DNA of 64,000 nucleotides, taken from NCBI GenBank assembly GCA_022829145.1, contig CM040747.1, positions 30,964,936-31,028,935 on the forward strand, written 5' to 3'. The notes below the pieces were generated by a model that had not been told where the DNA came from, ran no database searches, and saw only the letters and a list, made by a program, of their open reading frames with translations. Shown in pieces: positions 45,947 through 57,455 of this stretch (the first letter of the stretch is position 1; each line of letters opens with the position of its first letter). This DNA is from Albula goreensis (Eukaryota; Chordata; Actinopteri; Albuliformes; Albulidae). Position numbers and translations under genes: made by a program.

Positions 45947-46966
45947 CCTCGCTTTCCCCGCCCGCAGCCTCGCTTTTCCCACACGCAGCCTCGCTTTCCC
46001 CACACGCAGCCACACTTTCCCCACGCGCAGCCACACTTTCCCCACGCGCAGCCTCCCTTTCCCCACGCGCAGCCTTCCTTTCCCCACGCGCAGCCTCCCT
46101 TTCCCCACGCGCAGCCCACAGCCTCCTTTCCCCACGCGCAGCCTCCCTTTCCCCCCCACGCCTTCCCCAGCCAGCCTCCCTTTCCCCACGCGCAGCCTCC
46201 TTTCCCCACGCGCAGCCTCCTTTCCCCCACGCGCAGCCTTCCTTTCCCCACGCGCAGCCTTCCTTTCCCCACGCGCAGCCTCCCTTTCCCCACGCGCAGC
46301 CACGCTTTCCCCACGCGCAGCCACGCTTTCCCCACGCGCAGCCTTCCTTTCCCCACGCGCAGCCTCGCTTTCCCCACGCGCAGCCTCGCTTTCCCCACGC
46401 GCAGCCACGCTTTCCCCACGCGCAGCCTCCCTTTCCCCACGCGCAGCCACGCTTTCCCCACGCGCAGCCTCGCTTTCCCCACGCGCAGCCTCGCTTTCCC
46501 CACGCGCAGCCACGCTTTCCCCACGCGCAGCCTCCTTTCCCCACGCGCAGCCACGCTTTCCCCACGCGCAGCCTCCCTTTCCCCACGCGCAGCCTCCTTT
46601 CCCCACGCGCAGCCTCCCTTTCCCCACGCGCAGCCACGCTTTCCCCACGCGCAGCCTCGCTTTCCCCACGCGCAGCCTCGCTTTCCCCACGCGCAGCCTC
46701 CCTTTCCCCACGCGCAGCCTCCTTTCCCCACGCGCAGCCTCGCTTTCCCCACGCGCAGCCTCCTTTCCCCACGCGCAGCCACGCTTTCCCCACGCGCAGC
46801 CTCCCTTTCCCCACGCGCAGCCTCCTTTCCCCACGCGCAGCCTCCCTTTCCCCACGCGCAGCCTCCCTTTCCCCACGCGCAGCCTCCCTTTCCCCACGCG
46901 CAGCCTCCCTTTCCCCACGCGCAGCCTCCCTTTCCCCACGCGCAGCCACCCTTTCCCCACGCGCAG
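45947..46966. repeat. CpG-dense 20/21-bp minisatellite, about 48 copies
   Basis: About 1,020 bp of head-to-tail units ending TTTCCCCACGCGCAG, preceded by CCTCCC, CCTCGC, CCACGC, CCTTCC or (20-bp form) CCTCC. The 20-bp form occurs seven times and shifts frame. Units 1-5 at the left edge are diverged (CACACG or CCCG in place of CACGCG), and one irregular 33-bp unit sits at 46142-46174. Most units carry two or three CpGs, so the array is CpG-island-like. The minus strand has GCGTGGGGAAAG once per unit, close to EGR/WT1-type sites. Frames of about 360 to 415 codons open in several registers on both strands are artefacts of the 21-bp period. Confidence 0.97.
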
Positions 46967-48044
46967 CCTCTTCGTGTGAGGCAGGCCGTGTGCCACTCAA
47001 CACCGCTGCACTTCAAAGAGGATCTTTCACAGATGAACTGTAATGAGATTAGTTTGGGATAAACACACTGTAATAAACACATGGATCAACCAAAGAAAAA
47101 AGAGTCACTTGCCCAGAAATAGCAAACACTGAAACCCTTCCAATGTATTACAGAGTATTAACAATATCTCTGCTATTAATGATATGTAAGACATCTTAAA
47201 AAGTAAAAATATCTAATGATCAGAGATAAACAGCTCTTCCCGGAAGAAGCAGTTTTCCTCCTCAACTCTCCCTGTATCTTGGGGACACAGATAAAGGGAG
47301 GCAGTCCGCCATATTCAGGGTCAAAACCGCAGGGTGCGCAGGCGGGCAAACAGGTACAAAGTCAGGCCGCTATAATCCAAGATCCGCAGCTCCGATCACA
47401 CTCTGATCATCCAATTAGAGGCGGGAGGCTGGGCGGCGGGCGGGAAGCGAAGCCGCTAACAAACTCCCAGGTGCTAACATCAATTTCTTAAGTGCTTTTA
47501 AAGGATTACAAACGCCAGGCTAAGATCAAGGGATGCTAACACCCAGTCAGATAGTTACCTCCATCACATTACTGTAATTGGTGGTGAGAGGTTTGGGAAT
47601 AGGGAGATTTTGACGGGTGCTTATTTTATTGTATTTTTTAAACAATGGAAAAAAATGTATCTATTCCCCATCTTTATTCATTCCTTTAGCAATTATTTCC
47701 CTGTGATATGGTGTTGGCTTTCAAAATCCTTACAACTACATAAAGACAACCTTCCAACAGATTTAAAAAAAATTGGGTTTATTATTCTATTATTTTTGCT
47801 GTCCTCGCGGTGTGTTTTGAATAAACACTGCAGATCACTAAAGTGTATTTTTTACTTTGTGAGCTTTCTGCATTATTAAGGTTATTTCCATTTTTCCAAT
47901 GAAAAAAGGTAGCTATATGGAGGTGAAATTATTTTACAAACAGCAATTACCTACAGGCTTTAACCACGTACAGTATAACATTTTAATCAGTTTTTAATCA
48001 TAGATATATAAATAGTGCCTTCTATGTGGTATTTACCTTGTCAC
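46967..48044. other. Non-coding DNA, nothing recognised
   Basis: Unique sequence. 47330-47460 is GC-richer. No recognisable frame. Confidence 0.5.
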
Positions 48045-48081
48045 CCTCATACCTAGAGAGCCATACACTCTAGGTATGAGG
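48045..48081. repeat. 14-bp perfect hairpin
   Basis: CCTCATACCTAGAG (48045-48058) and its exact reverse complement CTCTAGGTATGAGG (48068-48081) flank the 9-nt loop AGCCATACA. The arms are not low-complexity. After a 3-nt internal mismatch, four more pairs (two G-U) are possible outward. Confidence 0.98.
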
Positions 48082-48485
48082 CCTGTAACCCATGTCAGCG
48101 TAAGATTATAGGGGCCAAAAAGAGTAATCGATGCATTATATTTTAAATTATATTAATATTATTATATTATGATTATAATGGATTTCTACCTTAAACTGCA
48201 GTTTGTAATAAAGAGTACATGCCAGCTGAAATTGCAGATATGTGGCACAGGTCAAATTACTTATGGATATTATACTGCACTTAATTACCTGTCCTATTAT
48301 AGGTATTTTTAATAAAACAGATCTACATTTTTGTCACCATTTACCATTTTCGGGGAAGTAAATTTAGATTGCAAATTTAGATATGTTTATTGTATGTTAA
48401 TCAATGGTGAAACATTCCCATTTCTGACATATCGTATTACTTTATAAAGTAAAAAAAAATAAGTTGTTTGATGATATATTTGTAG
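48082..48485. other. AT-rich non-coding DNA
   Basis: No feature recognised. Confidence 0.5.
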
Positions 48486-49300
48486 TTGTGATGCATCGGC
48501 TGTGTTGGGGCAATGGAAATTATGGAGTTGGGCAAATAATTTTGTGCCGTGGTTTTTTGCACTCAGTCTCCGAAAGGGAACCACTTTGGGGTGCCCTATC
48601 TCCTCCCCTCCGATGACAGCCCGACACCTAACTACGAGAGCCAACCATTATCAGACTCATAACAGACCTACAGACGGCACAAAAAAAGCCTTTGATTTGA
48701 ATACGTAAAAGTTCATAAAACCACTATCTGCTGATATTTAATTCCTGAAATAAACAAACACTCGGCTAAGGAAACGACTGATACGCTGTGTTCTGGGCTC
48801 TCTTCCTATCGCATTCTTAAACACAGTTTAATCCTTGCATAAGCAAATTATCTTCAGTAAACCATTAGGAAGTCAAATATTTTTGGCACATCAAAGGTGC
48901 GTTACTCCAGCCACAGCTTTTAGTTGTGTTATCAAAGGCTCCTTTTTTATGTACAGAGCGAGATAAACAAATGAATTGCTTTTAAACATTGTTATATAGT
49001 GCCTAATTAATCTAAAAGCCCCGTGCCACTGTAATGGTGACAAACATGTACTATAGCAGTTAAAGAACCAGTGAAGTGTTTCCTTCTCAATTAAGCCATT
49101 GTTAAAGACTCCCGGGCAGCACTCTGGCACTGAACGGTGGTCTTGTGACTGGCTGCAACATAAACGTCGACACAAGCGGAGTCAGTCCTGTCTGGAGTAT
49201 ATTCTCGCATGGCGTATCAAAGTAAGATTAGACTGGCCATACACTCGAGCTCCTATCGCATCTCTGAGTGTAAGCGATAGTTTATGAGGCTGGTTTAACG
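48486..49300. promoter_or_regulatory. Candidate regulatory island(s)
   Basis: Two complex parts (48490-48660 and 48880-49290) lie around AT-rich sequence. The second has TGCCTAATTAATCTAAAAGC, CAATTAAGCCATTG and GGTCTTGTGACTGG. No frame above 94 codons, none recognisable. Confidence 0.35.
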
Positions 49301-49790
49301 CAATTGGATGGTTCTAGTTTTCCTTTGAGCTGGCCTGAGTCAAGCCAAAATACAATTCTGCAGAGGTAATGGCTTGTTTTATATCAGTGTGTCGACCTAA
49401 TCGGGCTCATTGTACCGTTGGGCTATTCGTATCCTGGTCAGGCTAATTTTGTCACCTGATATATGAACCTGACAAAGGCCATAAACATCCATACAGTACT
49501 TTTCATTTCAGCCTAGTTTTTTTTTTAAACTTGAGAACACTTTTAATCATTGAAAATATTCAATATTCAAAGCCCTTGAAAGAAGACATCCTTGAATTTT
49601 TGACTGAATGTTTTTCAAATAATTATTTGTACCAGTTTCAATAATCCTGTATAACATGATACAGCAATGGCAACCCAGTATTGTGTAAAAATGTATGAGG
49701 CCCACATTTTAAAGTGGAATTATGTGTTTTTTTTTTTCTTTTTAGATGGAGTCAATTGTTATGACTTGACCCATTTCCTATCTTTGCTGT
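49301..49790. promoter_or_regulatory. Candidate regulatory island then AT-rich DNA
   Basis: 49310-49490 is complex (CCTTTGAGCTGGCCTGAGTC, GCAGAGGTAATGGC, GACCTAATCGGGC). 49500-49790 is AT-rich with a T run near 49727. Confidence 0.28.
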
Positions 49791-50165
49791 ACCCCTCCTT
49801 GAAAATGCGGTCCCTTAGGAAAAGGGACGAAATATCCCTTTATAAGATTTTAAGCACCGCGTTTATTGACAAGACCTGCGTTACTCGAGTTCTCTCTAAT
49901 CTGGAGTACGGAAAAGCGAGACGCTCGGGGACCTCAGACCTCAGCAGCTGTCAGCTCTGGTTTTACAGCCGCGGAGAGGTAGTTTACAGCCAGGCATTCA
50001 CCGGTCTCCAAAGACCCAGTTAAGAAGCCTTTTCAAACAAGCCTTAAAAAAAGCAAACACTCTGACATTAATCAGCCAGAGTTTTCTTCGTCCTGCTGCA
50101 ATGCATCAATTAGCGCGCGTTCTCAGGCACGTTCTGCCCGACGACAGGCTTCAAATTAAGGCCCT
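49791..50165. promoter_or_regulatory. Candidate regulatory island
   Basis: Complex sequence with AAGCACCGCGTTTATTGAC, ACATTAATCAGCC, ATGCATCAATTAGCGCGCG and TTCAAATTAAGGCC. A 118-codon plus frame (49667-50023) is open but unrecognisable. Confidence 0.33.
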
Positions 50166-50168
50166 GGC

Positions 50169-50184
50169 AAAAAAAAAAAAAAAA
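50169..50184. repeat. Poly-A run
   Basis: Sixteen consecutive A. Confidence 0.95.
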
Positions 50185-51019
50185 CACACAATAAGTCTAT
50201 TAAACATAAACATTGCGTAGCTGGCCACACCTAAAAGGAGAGAGGGAGTCTGCAAACAAAGTTAGTTCCTTTTTATGATTAACGGAGGGAGACTTTGAGA
50301 ATGATTGAGAGAGAGAGAGAGAGATGGAGACGGACCCTGTAACGGCTTCCAGCTTGCTAATTTCACAAGCTAATAATAAAAAAGGACATTGCTATGCAGA
50401 AGCAGCACCCCATCCTCCCCGTCTCTCACAGCTCACCAGAGAGGGCCTGCCGCTTCTCACATGAAAGACAATTAGACCTCAGGACATCAACCCCCCCCAC
50501 CCACCCAAAAAAAAAAAAAAAAAATGACAGTCCGCTAACCAGCCCAAGGTAGCGCAGGGCAACCTTTACGTTTGCTCCATTTTCTCGCCTGATAGACAAC
50601 AATCCTCAAAAGGGAAGACGGGAACGTGATTACTACACCTCCGACTTGAGTTATGCATCTCGATTCAGAATTTATTAAAGTGATGGGTGGCGGTTGTGCC
50701 GCTCACGTAGTTTTATAGCCCCGAGCTTGGGATTCCGGACATGTCTGAGGAAACGCGCCAGTAAAGACAATGGCATTTCCATATTTAAAAAGAGCAGGAG
50801 GAGGTGGGGAGTGGCCGGGGAGGTGGGAGTGATTGGGGGCACTAATGGAGGCGCAGCGGTTGATGTGTGTTTAGGGAGGGGGAGGCGGGGGGGTTTCTGA
50901 GGGGTCGTGACCCTGCTGTGTGTTTGTCCCTCTCTGGCGTGTGACAGGGAGTGTTGCGTTATGCCACAAACCGAAAACCTGTGGTACTGTCCTCGGCGGA
51001 GGTTGCCTGGCAGAGCAGA
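50185..51019. other. Non-coding DNA with GA and G-rich tracts
   Basis: Contains (GA)n at 50307-50324, a C run then A run at 50491-50524, and a G-rich stretch 50800-50893. The end of that stretch, 50874-50893, is quadruplex-capable on plus. No gene seen. Confidence 0.7.
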
Positions 51020-51210
51020 GGACACGTATGTGTTTGTGTGTGTGATCACGTGATCATGTGAGCACGATCCAGTGCGCATACATATATGCAAGAATGTGTG
51101 TGTACGTTTGTGTGTGACCGAGTGTGTATGTGTGTGTTTGAGTGCGTGTAAGACCTTGAGCATATATCTGGGCATAATTGTGTGTGTGCATGTGTGTGTT
51201 TATGTGGAGT
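51020..51210. repeat. Degenerate TG tract with E-box palindrome
   Basis: TG-rich imperfect tract. It contains the 14-bp perfect palindrome TGATCACGTGATCA (51043-51056), whose centre TCACGTGA is an MITF/TFE-type E-box. Confidence 0.85.
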
Positions 51211-51570
51211 GGCAGGTGGCTTACAATGGAGCACATCCATAAGGGTTGCATGAAATTTGACGGCCGCTGATGCAAAGACACATATTCCCATCCCGCACGA
51301 TCTTACCGTACAGACGATGCGGCAACCTTTCATTAATCAAAGCCGGTGAACAGAACACAATAACCACCCCGTTCCATTACTTAACAGGACTAAAACCCAG
51401 CTGCACAAATGGCCTTTAATTAACTGCTTTCATTTGATACAGACAGACGGATCCTGCAGAAGATCAGGAGTTAACTGTTACTCGGGAAATTTGACAAAGG
51501 CTCACGGTGGGAGAAATGGTCGCCCATAAATAGCGCGGATCAATACGTTTGACTGAGAAAGTGTGTGTAT
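51211..51570. promoter_or_regulatory. Candidate regulatory island
   Basis: Complex CpG-containing sequence with TTTCATTAATCAAAGCCGG, GCCTTTAATTAACTGC and CGCCCATAAATAGCGCGG. No frame of note. Confidence 0.36.
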
Positions 51571-52199
51571 TCTCCTGGGTGGAGATCATTGTGTTTTTTT
51601 TTTCCAGAGTAGTGGTGAGATACGATCTGCAGCTGCCTTGAATAGACTGGAAAATGGATACCAACACAGGGAACAGTGAGTGCTAATGCAGCAATGTAAT
51701 GTAGTAAAGAAGGGGGGAAAACGGGCAAAGAACTTGCCAATGCACCAAAGTAACTTTAAATACTTTGTCCAAAAAAAGCAGGTTTTGGAGACGGTAATCT
51801 CCACCACAGATATTTCAAACACCTGGAGCACAGAATCTCTGACTAATTTCTGTTTTTTTTTATAATTCCTGTGCAACCACTCTTTGAAGCCACTGCAGCA
51901 TAGTCCATTCTCAAATTGCACTTTCGTACTATTCTACATCCAAAGCACATACATATTTTAGACCACTTCATAGTCCATTTGACCGGCATTTCAAATTAGC
52001 CTTTAGAAATTATAGCAAAGCTACGTCAAAGCCGTCGATCAGTTCTGGAACTTGATTACGATCAAGCCTGAATTTCATAAAGGTCCCTTAGAAGGTAAAG
52101 GATACAACATTTCTTGACCAACTCTCCAAATAGTAGTTAATCTGCTTGATCAATGTCACTGATTGGCCAGATTTTCTACTCAACTAGTGTGCCAGATTA
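51571..52199. other. AT-rich non-coding DNA
   Basis: T run near 51592-51603. No recognisable gene. Confidence 0.5.
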
Positions 52200-52810
52200 A
52201 AAATGATCCCCTGACAAGAATTGATATTAAAGGTACTACTTGTTTCCTGGGCCGAGTGCACCGCAGCAGTCCCGCACAGTGGAAAAGCTTGCTGACAGGA
52301 TGAGATATCCGGTACGTGTGGATATCCCCCATGTACGCTGGCCTTGTTCGGGATGACCCGAGCTGGACCGTTCGCCCACCACTTCCATGGGGGTTTTCCT
52401 GTGGTCGGCGGGTGCAAGCAAGCTGTTTCTTCTTCTTTTTTTTTTTTTTTCCACCGCGACATTGGTGGCAGGATGGAAACGGGTATTGATCAGCTTGCGC
52501 GGTCAATGCGTATCAGGAAACAGAAGAGGGCCCATTAGAGGGCCCAGTCAGTGGTGGACCCATGTGGGGTAACTTTAGCGGAGAGTCGGAAACACATTGA
52601 CGTGAATATAATCCCCCTGTAAGTGCCGCTGTCATACTGCCGGTGCACTCTTCCCAAAGCGTCCCATACCATCGAGTCAGGCCTTTTGCCCAGCTCTGGG
52701 ACTCTTGCGAAATAGAAGCAACGAGGCCCGGAACAGGATAAGGTTATAGGGTCTGCTTTTTTTTGCCATTCGGTATCTGGAGGCAAAAGACTGCATCGGG
52801 TGTCACTTCG
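52200..52810. other. Complex mid-GC block, unclassified
   Basis: Long non-repetitive stretch with a T run at 52437-52450. Up to six overlapping short frames on both strands exist, none recognisable. It could be regulatory or an old repeat I do not recognise. Confidence 0.35.
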
Positions 52811-54525
52811 CAGGACTTTTGAGGGTTGTTAGTTTCATCGTTTCTGTGATAATGATCAATCACGGCTCAAAGAACTTATAGGGTTGATCTGAGGAGGAAA
52901 AGGAACGATTCTACAGATACAAATTTACAAAGTTTTGCCGATGATGCAGTACGGTTTAGACATTATGTCTGAAGCTTTTTGAAAGCGAGGGAGAAGAACT
53001 GAGCTCAAAACTGGATGATAAGTTGCTATTTTGATACTTGACAAGGGTAAAGTGATGGAGCACTGGCATCCCATGTTAACCTTAGATACAAGGAATGAAA
53101 AGAAGGCAATGTATATAAACTAAACCGAGCATTGGTTGTCATATTTTCGTTTCTCTCTCTTTCACAGTGATCACAGTGGAAAGTAGAAATCTACTCCTGT
53201 CAAGATATGAGTGTAGTGTATACAGCAACTACAGTAAAGAGAAGCGAAGAGAAACAGCCAGTAATGAGTGAACTACCAAGTTTTCATTTTTCACTAAGGT
53301 GAGGTCAAGAGAAACATTTTGAGGATATTCTATGAATGCAAAATGTTCTTAGAGGCTTGCCCTGGTAGTCCTAAATCAGGGGTGCAAAATTCAGTCCTGT
53401 AGGCCCACAGGGGCCCCTCTGATAAAGACAATTTTCCTGCAAGTCTCCAGCATTTCGCTCGGAGGGGTGTCTGTAAGGAAGTGGTTGAACTTTCAGGAAA
53501 GTGGCTTTGGCCATCAGCCTGTCGCAGTCCCAGTGAAATTCGCAGTAATGGTCTGTGTCGGTGTCTGCGGCCGCAAAGCCACCGCGTTACCATCGAGTTT
53601 AACTGCGAGTTGAGTAAATTCATGTCTCGTCGTGCCTTGGCAGTCGTTGGAGTCATTCGTCTGGATCCTGGAACCGTTATTGTTGCCACGAAGAGAAGGG
53701 AAGCTAGTGAGCCAAGTTGGTTTGTCACACAAAAACAATGGGATTACGGATCCAATTCTGAGAGACGCGTAAATAAAACAAAAACAAACAACACAAATTA
53801 AATCATTCAGGATAATGGTATTTGTGTATGGACTCAATCAATGCTCAATCATTTAGCAAAATCAATGCGGAAACCCTCCAGAAAACAGCTACCACAGCGG
53901 CCCTTCAGAACTGAAGTTGTGCACCCATATTGTAAAATGGATCAGTGACCCTGAGATAAATTAAAGGGTTGTTTAGGAGCTATCCACAACTGAGGTAAAA
54001 GGACCTCGAGAAATGTTTACTTTTTTTCTTGGAAATATAATTTGGAAACAGGAAAGTAGTTAAGTGGGAGTTGGTGGCTTGAGTAGTTACGCTCCTGCAG
54101 TTGATGATCATATGATCAGAGAATGCTAGTGAGTCATGTGCCTTTGAGCTCCTACCAAAATTTTCTGGGACCTGGTGTGAAGGGGCCCTCAAAACACCCC
54201 AGCAATGTTTCTGAAAAGTCACTAGAGGATAGGCAAGGGTTACGGTGGATTTGTTTTGGTGGTAACTGTACAAACAGGATAGAGATATCACATCTGTGAA
54301 ATAAGCTTGAAAATACATCTCAGCATGCTGGAAATATTTGATTCAATTTTCAATTCAATTTGCAGGAAATAGTTTTATGAAGACCTGATTGAATTCTTGC
54401 CTGAATTCTTGTACTTTCATTGTAATGGCAACTGACTTGAATCATTGTACAGCACCACCTGCAAATCAAAGAATGTGATATTTTTACTAAGAAACTTCAA
54501 AGTGATTGAGGTGGCTCTGCAAAAT
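52811..54525. other. Non-coding DNA, nothing recognised
   Basis: Unique sequence. A 132-codon minus frame (53330-53728) and a 106-codon plus frame (53481-53801) overlap head-on and have no recognisable domain, so neither is called. Confidence 0.45.
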
Positions 54526-54790
54526 GTGATAATGAACATTGGAAACGTTGCAGGAGCAATGAGCTGCACGGAATCAGAGGAGAGGCCTGCGGTTTCCTGG
54601 TGGGGAGCTGGGCAGTCACAGAGCGACGAGCGGGTATTAGCGCTGCTGCTAATCAATGGGAAAAGAAAAAATTCACTGAGCAAAATGCGAAACACATTAT
54701 TTTTAGTTGCTCATAACATCCGCTTGCAACTCGCAACTCTAATTACAGGCTTTGGCCTGAAAGCTTGAGCTAAACTGGGCCTGGAGAAGC
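54526..54790. promoter_or_regulatory. Candidate regulatory island
   Basis: Complex sequence with GGTATTAGCGCTGCTGCTAA, CTAATCAATGGG and CTCTAATTACAGGC. A 107-codon plus frame spans it but is unrecognisable. Confidence 0.33.
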
Positions 54791-55055
54791 AGTGAATGTT
54801 CTGTATCACAGACAGGAGAGACATAATGCGTTCAAAGTCAACATGTACACATATGCCACCAAAGTTAGCAGGTGTGTATGTATGCCTTTTTTAATATTAC
54901 ACAAGACAAGAAAAAACCAGATCAGGGAAAGAGAAATAGTGGCAGCAATATTAACTCAAAAATAACCATCAGAATCTATATCTCCATGATTAATGCAGCG
55001 TGCTTAAGTGAAATAGTAAGGCTACCCTCTGACAACCTCGTTCAACTATGGCCAC
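54791..55055. other. AT-rich non-coding DNA
   Basis: No feature recognised. Confidence 0.5.
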
Positions 55056-55085
55056 GTTAAGGCTAAGGCTAAGGCTAAGGCTAAC
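55056..55085. repeat. (TAAGGC)n hexanucleotide, four to five copies
   Basis: TTAAGGC is repeated in tandem with no error. It is near, but not equal to, telomere-type repeats. Confidence 0.95.
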
Positions 55086-55838
55086 CTGATGAATGAGCAC
55101 AAAACCTGGACAGGTTTATGTTTGGAAAAAGCCAAAGGAACTGCCCCACCTGCTTCCCTGCCCCCAAGAAGGACATCAATTATTGGAGGCTTTCTGTCTT
55201 GAAAAACAGTCCAACATTTTACTATTAAGTTACATCTCTGCATAACAGCAAGCCAAAAGGGATTTAGAGCTCTGAAACCAAGAGGCAACTCCTTATTAGC
55301 AAAACAAATACTAATACATAGAAAGATGTTTATATTATGTGAGATGTACATCAGTGCAAACCTTTGTACATCCTGCAAAACTGTGGACTCTGTTTACTAA
55401 AGGTTAACATGTACAGAACGGCAATAAAACATCAGAGCTGATCAGATGCTTCAGGTGCAGTACAGTACAGACTGTGTATTAGAAAACAGGGAGATGCACG
55501 GATTGCATGTTTTTTCAGACTGTCTCGAATGAAAATGCAAAAATTGGGTGTCCCTACATTGAGAGTCGAGGTCACGCAAAGAGATTACTTCAGCATACAT
55601 CAAAAACAGCATCAACAACAATAATTACTTATCATAATAACTGATACTGATGACGGACAGTTTCAGACGAATAGGAGCGACAGCACGTAAAAAGACCGGT
55701 GGTGAAGGGAATATACCCCTAATAGTTTTTTTTTTGGAAATATCAAAAACATGAGTTGCTTCGTTCCTTATAAATAGGTTATCAAAGACATGCAGGCCCC
55801 TATTGCCCTTTTCATCCGGAAGTGGTGAACATGTTGGA
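55086..55838. other. Non-coding DNA, nothing recognised
   Basis: AT-rich unique sequence. Frames of 110 codons (55046-55378 minus) and 84 codons show nothing recognisable. Confidence 0.5.
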
Positions 55839-55839
55839 T

Positions 55840-55852
55840 TGCCCTCTAGTGG
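55840..55852 (-). promoter_or_regulatory. CTCF-like motif
   Basis: On minus, CCACTAGAGGGCA matches the CTCF core consensus closely. Its orientation is convergent with the motif at 3752 on plus. Confidence 0.35.
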
Positions 55853-56639
55853 GGTAGGAGCACTGACTGGCGCAAACACTCAAAGTGCTTACCTGGATGA
55901 GGCCTACATCACCCAGCCCTTCAGCCCCCAACATTCACACTGGGCTCTGTGGCACAGCGGCGCTTTGTTTAACAGACATCACTCTTCAGCTGTGACTTAC
56001 ACATGAAAAGCAACCAGTTCGATAATGTCAGTTTAAAAAAAAAAAGTCAATTGTTCCCTGGTCATTGTTTTTGCATCAAAAAATTGCATTACTTCCAGTC
56101 ATACTTGAGGATAAAGTTTGACTGGATTCAGGCCATTGACATATCAGATGATACTGTGTAATAATAGCCCCAAAACACCAATCCTAACTAATTTGGTCCA
56201 AGACGGTGCACATTAATATGAGATATTCAAATAAGACTTACTAGATCTATTCTGCTATTGAAAATATCTAACCAATATTTTAAGCATAAATGACTGTTAA
56301 TTTCTATACGTGTCGATTATGCAACTCATTTCTCATATAATTTACATAATTCTGATAATTCAGAATCCCTATCAATCTACATGGTACAATATAAAACTAA
56401 AGAATTTGACAGCTAATGAAAAAAAGGGCAAAAAATTTCAAAAATAATATCAATCGTATTAATTGTTTTTGGGAGTGGCATTTCTTGTCATTGACCCTGT
56501 ACTTTGTGTCCACATTTTTATATTTTCTCATTAATTTCACTTCTGACATCAGATAAAGTTACTTCCTTCACAGTCAACAGCCTATTGCATTCCTGATACA
56601 TTTTTTTCTTATAAGAGTATTAAAAAGCAGAAAATGTGT
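55853..56639. other. AT-rich non-coding DNA
   Basis: No feature recognised. Confidence 0.5.
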
Positions 56640-56985
56640 ATTCGCAGGTGAATATGTCTCTTGGTGTAGCACACGCTCATGCTCCAGACTGAGCTGGTGT
56701 AAACAGGCGCGCTATCATGTCTGGGCGCGAGGCATCACTTGCTCCCAGCCTCCCTCAGAAGAGAAACATCAAAAAGGTTCCCCTGAAAATTGGGAGTGAC
56801 AGCACCTTCGTTTGCATTCACCGTGACATTAAAGATCTAAACTGTAGTCTTGAGAGCTTATTTTAAAACAATTGTCAAGGGAGGCCGATTGTTCTCCCTC
56901 TGCCCCTCAGATCTTGGATTTAACACTCTCGACTCTTCGCGGCTTCTAGCTTGCCTCGCATTAACTTTGATGGATCATTTTGCAG
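56640..56985. promoter_or_regulatory. Candidate regulatory island with SOX-like pair
   Basis: Complex sequence. AAACAATTGTC (near 56867) and CGATTGTTCTC (near 56886) place three SOX-type ACAAT/ATTGT words within about 25 bp. ATTAACTTTGATGGATC follows near 56962. No frame of note. Confidence 0.35.
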
Positions 56986-57455
56986 AAAAAAAAAAAAAAC
57001 TCAGGTATATTTAGTCGTGGGGGTGCATGTGTAATGGGGTGGAGGTGGGATGGTGAGTTTTGGCTGCAGAACTACGTGCGGAAAAGGATTTTGTGAGGGG
57101 AGGGACAGTGGTTTGATGGCTCAGAATCAACATTACGTTACCGTACCTTAGACGCTATGCTGACTTTTAGCCTCAACGTTGATTTTGATTATTTCTGCTT
57201 CCTCCAGAGATATGCCACGGTCTGCATCTATCTGCAGTTAACCCCCCCCTCTCCCCCGACGAGGGATGCACCCCCAAAACTGAATACTTTACTCAGACAA
57301 GCCCTGATACTGAGTTTCCCACAAATATCGAACGTTTACGGTGCGGCGCGCTGCAGGATTCGGATTTGTTCCGCGTGTTTTGTTTTTGTGCAGAATCAGC
57401 AATTGCTAGCTGCAGAAAATGTCACTGATCTGTGCTCTCTCCCTAAACTCAACTC
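56986..57455. other. Non-coding DNA, nothing recognised
   Basis: A run near 56986-56999, then G-rich and C-rich patches. A 137-codon plus frame (57157-57570) has no recognisable domain and its end lies in CA-rich sequence. Confidence 0.45.

Noticed and set aside
45828-47082. Open frames of about 360 to 415 codons on both strands
   Set aside because: They coincide with the 20/21-bp minisatellite. A 21-bp unit without stop codons keeps several registers open on both strands, and the 20-bp units only switch the peptide pattern.
53330-53801. Overlapping 132- and 106-codon frames on opposite strands
   Set aside because: Neither has a recognisable motif and both cannot easily be real. GGGGTGCAAAATTCAGTCCTG nearby hints at a dispersed repeat, but too little is present to call one.
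55056-55085. Telomeric repeat
   Set aside because: The unit is TAAGGC, not the vertebrate TTAGGG, and there are only four to five copies.
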